5,304 nt of DNA from Elusimicrobiota bacterium (lineage in GTDB: Bacteria; Elusimicrobiota; Endomicrobiia; Endomicrobiales; Endomicrobiaceae), in NCBI GenBank assembly GCA_031256695.1, contig JAIRQB010000197.1, forward strand, positions 1 through 5,304. Reading direction: 5' to 3'. Of this stretch, positions 1 through 4,236 are shown one piece after another. Made by a program: the position numbers and the translations under genes. The notes beneath the pieces are model-generated. The model was not told where the DNA came from. It did no database searches and saw only the letters and a list, made by a program, of their open reading frames with translations. Within the stretch, counting starts at the first letter, position 1; each line of letters starts with the position of its first letter.

Positions 1-123
1 GCAATAATTGCTTTTTTGGCAATAATAGACTTTTTCAGCCGTTTATATTTTGCGTCGCATAAAATACTTTTGCCCTCCCATTTTTTATTTTATGCGGCGC
101 AAATTTTATTTTTAGGGCGCTGA
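1..123 (+). CDS. C-terminal end of an integral membrane protein (partial; possibly prepilin peptidase)
   Basis: Frame 1 is open from the window edge to a TGA at 121-123, giving 40 residues; the start lies outside. The peptide is very hydrophobic: one segment (about residues 1-18, AIIAFLAIIDFF...), a short basic linker (SHK), then a second segment ending FYAAQILFLGR. The stop sits one base before the ATG of the next gene, which suggests an operon partner. The layout (hydrophobic segment, short basic loop, Pro-containing stretch, final hydrophobic segment) resembles the C-terminus of A24-family prepilin peptidases (TadV/CpaA), which would suit the pilin genes that follow. The catalytic aspartates would lie upstream, so this is a guess; another Tad membrane protein such as TadC is possible. 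The main support is the open frame, membrane-like composition and tight junction. Confidence 0.55.
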   Translation, partial: AIIAFLAIIDFFSRLYFASHKILLPSHFLFYAAQILFLGR

Positions 124-124
124 A

Positions 125-304
125 ATGAAAATAAAAGTATCGCAAGGACAGACTTTAATTGAATTTCTGCTTGTTTTTATAGTTCTTTTTGCCGTAAGCG
201 CAGGGCTGTTTTCTCTATATAAATCAAGTTTGAAAAGCAGATATAACAATACCGTCTATATAAATGCTTCTCAAGCATCTGGCGGAGGCATTTATGTCAA
301 ATAA
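125..304 (+). CDS. Small prepilin-like protein with class III (TadE/Flp-type) signal
   Basis: A 59-residue frame. The start is ATG 125, with AGGG at 114-117 seven bases upstream and the preceding stop at 121-123. The N-terminus is short and basic (MKIKVSQG), followed by QTLIEF and a hydrophobic stretch (about residues 15-32). Gly8 followed by QTLIE puts the conserved Glu at +5, as expected for prepilin-peptidase cleavage in Flp and TadE-type pilins. After the membrane segment only about 27 polar residues remain (YKSSLKSRYNN...), so it is shorter than a TadE/TadF protein and about the size of an Flp pilin, though it lacks the Flp EY pair (here EF). Its end overlaps the next gene by 11 nt. It is probably a minor pilin or pseudopilin of the Tad pilus. 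The assignment rests on the motif and context; I do not recognise a named family member. Confidence 0.65.
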   Translation: MKIKVSQGQTLIEFLLVFIVLFAVSAGLFSLYKSSLKSRYNNTVYINASQASGGGIYVK

Positions 305-854
305 GGGATTTTTTCAGACAATCAATGCTGTTTCAAAAGGACAAGCGCTCGTAGAAGCCGCTCTTACTATTCCTACGATTACTCTTTTTTTATTCGCTAT
401 TTTTTATTTCGCTCATTTCTGCTTAACCTATCAGCAACTTATAGGAGCGGCAAGATATGGAACTGATTTGATAGCAAACACTTCTTTGAACGAAAAAGAA
501 ATAGAAAAAGACATCAGAAATTATTTATGCCATAAAAGCACTTTGGGGCGGACATTAAACCCCGACAATTTGAAAATTAAAGTTGACCTTAAAGAATTTA
601 AAAAAATGAGCCTTGAATTTTCTGCCGCAGAAAAAATAGCGGGAGCGCTAAATCAATTTGCAGTCTTTGCGGGGAAAGCAATTATTTTTAATTCGCGCCT
701 GCCCGGCATTATAAATATAGACAAAGCGGCGTCTTCTGTTGAAGTGATTTATTATTTTAAATATCCGTCAGTTTTAAAAATTGCAGGAAGAGATTCTTTT
801 GAACTGAAAGTTAAAAATGAAATTTTAGCGGGGACAGGCATTCGCGAACGGTAG
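294..854 (+). CDS. TadE-like pseudopilin
   Basis: A 186-residue protein of the TadE/TadG-like family, minor pilin-like proteins needed for Tad (Flp) pilus assembly at the inner membrane. I chose ATG 294 over the in-frame ATG 264 because GGAGG lies at 284-288, five bases upstream, and this start leaves a typical short leader. Residues 1-16 are a basic leader ending in Gly16. QALVE follows, with Glu21 at +5 of the predicted cleavage site, then a membrane segment at about residues 22-45 beginning AALTIP, the usual TadE signature. AARYGTDLIAN (about 52-62) matches the small-residue/Arg pattern found just after the helix in TadE proteins. The remaining 120 or so residues form a mixed soluble region. 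The start overlaps the preceding small prepilin-like gene by 11 nt in another frame, implying coupled translation. The family is fairly clear; TadE versus TadF/TadG is not. The reading frame stays open for 30 codons past the TAG stop. Confidence 0.8.
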   Translation: MSNKGFFQTINAVSKGQALVEAALTIPTITLFLFAIFYFAHFCLTYQQLIGAARYGTDLIANTSLNEKEIEKDIRNYLCHKSTLGRTLNPDNLKIKVDLKEFKKMSLEFSAAEKIAGALNQFAVFAGKAIIFNSRLPGIINIDKAASSVEVIYYFKYPSVLKIAGRDSFELKVKNEILAGTGIRER

Positions 855-951
855 ATAAAAAGCATTGGCGCTGATTGGAATGCATTGCAGTTTGATGTAA
901 AAGGCGCAAAATGCAATAAAAATATAAAAACTCTGTTATTAAAATGAATGC

Positions 952-971
952 TTCGCAAAAAACTTTGCGAA
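952..971. repeat. Perfect 8-bp hairpin upstream of flp
   Basis: TTCGCAAA at 952-959 and TTTGCGAA at 964-971 form a perfect 8-bp stem with a 4-nt loop (AAAC). It ends about 15 bases before the ribosome site of flp. There is no T-run after it on the + strand, so it is not a usual intrinsic terminator. It could protect or delimit the flp mRNA. The rest of the 142-bp gap between the TadE-like gene and flp holds no convincing promoter, only scattered AT-rich hexamers. Confidence 0.4.
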
Positions 972-996
972 AGAATAAGAAGGATAAGGGGGAAAT

Positions 997-1167
997 ATGT
1001 TTAAGTTTATGCCTTTGAGAAATAGAAGCGGACAGGGAATGGTGGAGTATATTTTGATTGTAATTATCGTTGTGACTATTGTTTTTATCGCTTATAAAGC
1101 GATGGGCGGAGCGGTACAAAAACAATTTAAAGAAGCGCAAAAAAACATTGAGCAGGCGGCTGACTAA
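997..1167 (+). CDS. flp: Flp family type IVb major pilin
   Basis: A 56-residue protein matching the Flp/Tad major pilin, which polymerises into the adhesive type IVb pilus. Residues 1-12 form a basic leader (MFKFMPLRNRSG). Predicted prepilin-peptidase cleavage follows Gly12 and leaves QGMVEY, with the conserved Glu-Tyr pair at +5/+6 that defines Flp pilins. A strongly hydrophobic helix follows (about residues 19-32, ILIVIIVVTIVF), then a short amphipathic tail (YKAMGGAVQKQF...) of about 25 residues. Length and layout are typical of the family. ATG 997 has a purine-rich AGGGGGA immediately upstream at 987-993. The gene lies 142 bp after the TadE-like gene and 103 bp before cpaB, with hairpins in both gaps, which may allow the pilin to be expressed at a different level from its neighbours. 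Confidence 0.9.
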   Translation: MFKFMPLRNRSGQGMVEYILIVIIVVTIVFIAYKAMGGAVQKQFKEAQKNIEQAAD

Positions 1168-1187
1168 TGATTACATAAGGGAAGTTA

Positions 1188-1243
1188 AGAGTTAAAAGTA
1201 ATGTCATTGCGTCTTGCAACGCAATGACATTACTTTTAACTTT
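1188..1243. repeat. Long perfect inverted repeat between flp and cpaB
   Basis: Bases 1190-1212 and 1219-1241 are perfect reverse complements (23 bp) around a 6-nt loop (CTTGCA). A G-T pair at 1189/1242 and an A-T pair at 1188/1243 extend the stem to 25 pairs. The core includes GTCATTGCGT and its complement. This is far longer than a normal terminator stem, is AT-rich at its base, and is followed only by TTTATA, so a classic intrinsic terminator is doubtful. It fills most of the 103-bp gap. It may be a dispersed palindromic repeat, or an mRNA-stabilising or attenuating hairpin after the abundant pilin gene. Confidence 0.8.
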
Positions 1244-1270
1244 ATACCGTTTTAATGAAGGAGAATTGCT

Positions 1271-2101
1271 ATGAAGAAATTATTTCTATTATCCATTTTA
1301 TTTGCCGCTCTTGCGGCAATATCCGCCTACGCCTATCTATCGGGCATAAAAAAAGAATATAGCAGTATGAGCGGGGCAGTCAGCGTAGTAATAGCCAATC
1401 AAACTATAGCGCAAGGCTCTTTGATAAAAAAAGAAAATCTCTCTCAAATAGAAGTCCCTAAAAAATACAAACAGCCTAAATCTTTTAATGCAATAGCCGA
1501 ACTTTTGTCAAAAGACGGCAAGTCCTCTTTTATAGCCTTAAGCCCGATAGAAGAAGGCGAGCAAATTTTACCAGCAAAAGTTGCAGACAGCGGCAAAGAT
1601 ACGGGCATAATTCACATAATCCCAGACGGATATAAGGCTTTGGTTTTAAATTTTGACAAAGAAAATATAAATATTTTAAAGCCGGGCAATAGAATAGACA
1701 TTTTTTCAGTTCTGGAATATGAAGATGAAAATAAAAAATTCCAAGTATGTATTTTTACCGCCGCTCAAAATATACTTATTCTATCCGTAGGCGATAATTT
1801 GCTGGGGAGTTTTGCGCGCAGAAAAACTCAAGAAGGCGAAGACAAAAACGGACTTATTACTGCCGCTGTCACTTCAGAAGAGGCTCAAAAGATTTTGCTT
1901 GCGGGAGAAAAAGGCGTTTTAAAATTCACAATACGCCCGATAGGGGATAGCGGCGATATAAAAGTAAAACCTTTGAAAATGTCTGATTTAAGCGGGGATA
2001 TAGCGAGGGCAGTAAATATCAATTCTCAAAGGGAAAGCAATATAAGCGGCGCTGAACTTTTAGAGATTGCGGCAAAATATGGTGGAAGTTTTAAACGCTG
2101 A
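1271..2101 (+). CDS. cpaB: Flp pilus assembly protein CpaB/RcpC
   Basis: A 276-residue protein of the CpaB/RcpC family, which works with the secretin in the periplasm/outer membrane during Tad pilus assembly. Start ATG 1271 has AAGGAG at 1258-1263, seven bases upstream. Residues 1-24 form a signal-anchor or signal peptide (KK, then LFLLSILFAALAAISAYAYL). A SAF-type domain spans about 36-103 (VVIANQTIAQGSLIKKENL, then IEEGEQIL). The CpaB core begins near 115, with IIPDGYKALVLNFD and the LKPGNRIDIFSV motif (136-147) that corresponds to the family's PGDxVDV signature. ITAAVTSEEAQKILLAGEKG (196-215) matches the usual 'vTlevtpeeAekL..A...G.l' stretch. The length is normal for the family. The secretin gene (cpaC/rcpA) that commonly follows is absent: the next gene is a convergent uppP whose 3' end overlaps this one by 11 bp. 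The family assignment is confident. Confidence 0.88.
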   Translation: MKKLFLLSILFAALAAISAYAYLSGIKKEYSSMSGAVSVVIANQTIAQGSLIKKENLSQIEVPKKYKQPKSFNAIAELLSKDGKSSFIALSPIEEGEQILPAKVADSGKDTGIIHIIPDGYKALVLNFDKENINILKPGNRIDIFSVLEYEDENKKFQVCIFTAAQNILILSVGDNLLGSFARRKTQEGEDKNGLITAAVTSEEAQKILLAGEKGVLKFTIRPIGDSGDIKVKPLKMSDLSGDIARAVNINSQRESNISGAELLEIAAKYGGSFKR

Positions 2102-2906
2102 AACTAAAAAACAAAACAATAAAGCCTAAAATTATTCTATACCAGCCGAAAAATTTAAAACTATGCTTTGATATAAAACTTAAAAGAAAATTGACGGCAA
2201 AAATTGAAACTATAAAAGCAGTCAGCATTCCGATGATAAGCGTTATAAATTCATTTAGAGTAAAAGCAAAACCAAATTCAAATAATTTCAAAGCGCTAGC
2301 TCCCGCCATTACAGGAATAGCGAGGAAAAAAGAATACTCAGCGGCGGCTTTCCGCGATACTCCAAGCAAAAGAGCGCCTATTATTGTAGCGCCTGAGCGG
2401 GAAGTCCCCGGGAAGACAGCCGCTATAACTTGAAAGAGCCCTATAATAAAAGCGGCGCGGAAAGATATTTCTACCGCATCTGATATTTCAAACTTTTTAT
2501 CTTTGAGATGATTTTCTATGAGTATAAAAATAATGCCTACTGAAATGAGCATAATTGAAACGGTTTTAGAATTATAAAAAAGAGCATTGAGTTGTTCATC
2601 CCACAGAAGCCCTATAAAAGCCGCAGGCAGACAAGAGAGAATTATTTTAAGCCACAATAAGACAATTTCTTTTTTGATTTTTATGCCATTGTCAAAAGAA
2701 ATGGGAAGCAGTTTTCCGAAATAAAGCAAAATTACAGCCAAAATAGCGCCGAATTGAATTACCACTAAAAACATATCCCAAAAAGCGGCAGAGTATTTAA
2801 ACTTTATGAACTCTTGAGCCAAAATCAGATGCCCTGTGCTGCTAATCGGCAGCCATTCAGTAATGCCTTCAATAAATCCTAATGCTATTGTTTTTAAAAT
2901 TTCCAT
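2091..2906 (-). CDS. uppP: Undecaprenyl-diphosphate phosphatase UppP (BacA)
   Basis: A 271-residue polytopic membrane enzyme that removes a phosphate from undecaprenyl diphosphate, regenerating the lipid carrier for peptidoglycan and other envelope polymers; over-expression in other bacteria gives bacitracin resistance. Both family motifs are intact. The first is E13-xxx-E17 followed by LPISSTGH (Ser22, Ser23, His26), with the same E-to-H spacing as E. coli E21/H30. The second is PGTSRSG (166-172), with Arg170 matching the catalytic Arg174 of E. coli. The C-terminal FFGWYRIILG segment (252-261) is also typical. Full length, with about eight hydrophobic segments. ATG at 2906-2904 has AAGGAG at 2920-2915, eight bases upstream. 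The gene is divergent from lacI and convergent with cpaB, overlapping it by 11 bp. A promoter and one of two palindromic operators lie upstream, so LacI control is possible though not shown. Confidence 0.96.
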   Translation of the reverse strand: MEILKTIALGFIEGITEWLPISSTGHLILAQEFIKFKYSAAFWDMFLVVIQFGAILAVILLYFGKLLPISFDNGIKIKKEIVLLWLKIILSCLPAAFIGLLWDEQLNALFYNSKTVSIMLISVGIIFILIENHLKDKKFEISDAVEISFRAAFIIGLFQVIAAVFPGTSRSGATIIGALLLGVSRKAAAEYSFFLAIPVMAGASALKLFEFGFAFTLNEFITLIIGMLTAFIVSIFAVNFLLSFISKHSFKFFGWYRIILGFIVLFFSFSV

Positions 2907-2997
2907 TTTGTTGTCTCCTTATCAATCAAACGGCGTATTAGTATTAGTAAAAAACCTTCTATTTCATAATCATAACTCTTAACTTGCCGAACTATTT

Positions 2998-3020
2998 TTT
3001 TGAAAACGTTTTCTTAAAAA
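2998..3020. promoter_or_regulatory. Palindromic LacI-type operator, copy 1 (uppP side)
   Basis: The perfect 12-bp palindrome GAAAACGTTTTC (3002-3013) has a central CpG. It sits within a 23-bp stretch repeated exactly at 3073-3095. Bases 3000-3014 also satisfy the cre-type pattern WTGNAANCGNWNNCW bound by LacI/CcpA-family proteins. It lies just downstream of the proposed start of uppP transcription (about +12 to +23 on the - strand), where a bound repressor would block uppP. Confidence 0.75.
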
Positions 3021-3030
3021 TTATTGCGAA

Positions 3031-3059
3031 ATGATATATAAAAGTTGACTTTTTTCCAA
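3031..3059 (-). promoter_or_regulatory. Predicted sigma70-like promoter for uppP
   Basis: On the - strand, TTGGAA (3059-3054) as -35 and TATCAT (3036-3031) as -10 are separated by 17 bp; the matches are 4/6 and 5/6 to the consensus. Transcription would start near 3024, giving a leader of about 117 nt that contains operator copy 1. The -35 lies inside the spacer of the divergent lacI promoter, so the two promoters overlap. Moderate support; hexamers of this quality occur by chance in AT-rich DNA. Confidence 0.4.
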
Positions 3060-3073
3060 AACAGTATTACTAT
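3045..3073 (+). promoter_or_regulatory. Predicted sigma70-like promoter for the lacI-family gene
   Basis: TTGACT (3045-3050, 5/6 match) and TACTAT (3068-3073, 4/6 match) are separated by an ideal 17 bp. The predicted start near 3080 falls inside operator copy 2, the classic position for autorepression. The leader to ATG 3131 would be about 50 nt. The positional fit with the operator makes this better than a chance hexamer pair. Confidence 0.5.
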
Positions 3074-3095
3074 TTTGAAAACGTTTTCTTAAAAA
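3073..3095. promoter_or_regulatory. Palindromic LacI-type operator, copy 2 (lacI side)
   Basis: Second exact copy of the 23-bp sequence, with GAAAACGTTTTC at 3077-3088. The centre-to-centre distance to copy 1 is 75 bp, about seven DNA turns, so two bound dimers would lie on roughly the same face and could form a loop. It covers the predicted transcription start of the regulator gene. The central CpG is what LacI-family hinge helices intercalate, and the downstream protein has the matching hinge leucine. Confidence 0.8.
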
Positions 3096-3130
3096 CTCCC
3101 GCAAAAACAACCGATATAATTTGAGGCAAA

Positions 3131-4141
3131 ATGCCGAAAAAGAAAGACCATATCACTATCAAAGAAGTGGCTCAAAAGTCCGGCGTGTCAATTAGCACAG
3201 TGTCGCGGGCGCTATCAGGCGGCGCAAATGTGTCAGAAGATATAAAGCGGCGCGTTATGAATGCGGCAAGCGATTTAAAATACGAGCCCAATATGGCGGC
3301 TCAGATGTTAAAAGGCGCTCCTCTAAAAGCGCTTGGTCTTATAATGCCTAATGTCAGCGCCGTAATGTTTCCCTCAATAGTAAAAGGCATAGAAGACGAG
3401 GCTTTCCCAAACGGCTACTCTTTATTTATATGCAATACCGATGAAAGACGCGATATTGAAGAACAATATATAGACAGTTTCACCCGCCGCTCCATAGACG
3501 GCATAATTTTTATGACCGCTCACATAAACAATACTCGCATAGTTGACTTGCACAAAAAAGGTTTTCCCGTAATAGCGCTAAACAGACATATTCCCAAAGT
3601 CACAGACGCCGTAGTAATGGACAATTACTGGGGCGGCTATAAAAATGCAGATTATTTAATAAGCAAGGGAATAAGAAAAATAGCCTATTTAGACGGCTGG
3701 AATTATTTAGAATTGTATAGGCAGAGGATAAAGGCTGTCCGCAAAAGACTCTCAGAGAGCGGTTTCGAAATACCTGAAAAAATGTATTTTAAAAATTTAG
3801 ACGCATTAGACGACGGCTATGCCGCTACAAAAGAATTGTTTGAAAGCGGACAAAGACCTGAGGCAATAATTGCAGCAAGCGACTTAAAGGCTATAGGCGC
3901 TATTAAAGCGCTCAATGAATTAAAAATGCAAATCCCCAAAGATATATCAATAATTTCTTTTGACAATATAGATATATCGCAGTGGATAAATCCTGCGCTT
4001 ACAACTATGGCTCAGCCCTTTTATAAAATGGGAAGGCAATCTTGCAGAAGGCTTTTAGAAAGAATAGCCTCAAAAACTCCTCTTAAAGAAACTACTTTTG
4101 CAATTAAAGGCGATTTGATTATAAGAGACTCCGTTATTTAA
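3131..4141 (+). CDS. LacI-family transcriptional regulator
   Basis: A 336-residue protein with the standard LacI/GalR layout and length. Residues 8-28 form the helix-turn-helix (ITIKEVAQKSGVSISTVSRA), with the recognition helix at about 20-27. The hinge helix is YEPNMAAQMLKG (51-62), aligning closely with LacI's PNxxAQxLxG; Leu60 corresponds to the minor-groove leucine of LacI. The ligand-binding core runs from about 66 to 333 as two periplasmic-binding-like lobes. It includes R197xR199 in the position of LacI Arg197, and SFDNIDISQWINPALTT (276-292), the conserved C-terminal stretch with the effector-contacting Asp278. ATG 3131 has GAGG at 3123-3126, a slightly short spacing of four. Twin palindromic operators directly upstream point to autoregulation. 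Effectors in the family are usually sugars or nucleobases; this one's effector cannot be told from sequence. A solute-binding lipoprotein gene lies downstream on the same strand. Confidence 0.95.
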   Translation: MPKKKDHITIKEVAQKSGVSISTVSRALSGGANVSEDIKRRVMNAASDLKYEPNMAAQMLKGAPLKALGLIMPNVSAVMFPSIVKGIEDEAFPNGYSLFICNTDERRDIEEQYIDSFTRRSIDGIIFMTAHINNTRIVDLHKKGFPVIALNRHIPKVTDAVVMDNYWGGYKNADYLISKGIRKIAYLDGWNYLELYRQRIKAVRKRLSESGFEIPEKMYFKNLDALDDGYAATKELFESGQRPEAIIAASDLKAIGAIKALNELKMQIPKDISIISFDNIDISQWINPALTTMAQPFYKMGRQSCRRLLERIASKTPLKETTFAIKGDLIIRDSVI

Positions 4142-4167
4142 AAATTAAAAATAAAGATATTCTAAAA

Positions 4168-4186
4168 ATCCGCCTTGCAGGCGGGT
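4168..4186 (+). terminator. GC-rich hairpin after lacI (first of two)
   Basis: CCGCC (4170-4174) pairs with GGCGG (4180-4184) around loop TTGCA; a T-G and an A-T pair extend the stem to seven. TATTT follows at 4186-4190. It begins 26 bases after the lacI stop. The T-tract is short, so it may be a weak terminator, or the first part of a two-hairpin leader of the binding-protein gene. Confidence 0.45.
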
Positions 4187-4189
4187 ATT

Positions 4190-4212
4190 TGCCGTTTTAA
4201 AGCGGCAGTTTT
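4190..4212 (+). terminator. Probable intrinsic terminator after lacI (second hairpin)
   Basis: TGCCG (4190-4194) pairs with CGGCA (4203-4207), the stem being extended inward by a T-G and a T-A pair to leave a small loop (TTAA). TTTT follows at 4209-4212. It sits directly behind the first hairpin and 24 bases before the next start codon. The structure fits an intrinsic terminator or attenuator between lacI and the binding-protein gene. I found no strong promoter in the 95-bp gap, so some read-through from lacI is likely if the downstream gene has no promoter of its own. Confidence 0.5.
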
Positions 4213-4236
4213 ATAAAAAACAAAATGGAGGGAAAA

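Noticed and set aside
264..293. In-frame ATG 264 as a longer start for the TadE-like gene
   Set aside because: No ribosome site precedes it. ATG 294 has GGAGG five bases upstream and gives a leader of normal length before the G|QxxxE site.
944..1018. 24-codon + strand frame starting MNASQKTLRK
   Set aside because: No ribosome site, no recognisable motif, and it runs out of frame into flp.
752..1140. Two - strand open frames of 68 and 109 codons
   Set aside because: They lie opposite the TadE-like gene, the gap and flp, have no ribosome site or recognisable domain, and flp has a clear family match on the other strand.
1214..1248. TTGCAA ... TATACC as a cpaB promoter
   Set aside because: The spacing of about 23 bp is too long, and the bases lie in the arm of the long inverted repeat.
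2191..2433. 80-codon + strand frame
   Set aside because: Antisense to uppP, whose catalytic motifs are intact; Lys/Ala-rich chance frame.
2936..2950. Short tandem TTAGTA-like repeat in the uppP leader
   Set aside because: Only about two units in AT-rich DNA; too short to call a repeat feature.
3115..3120. Perfect TATAAT before lacI
   Set aside because: It lies only 10 bases from the ATG, overlaps the ribosome-site region and has no good -35 at 16-18 bp. The TTGACT/TACTAT pair upstream fits better. A leaderless transcript cannot be excluded.
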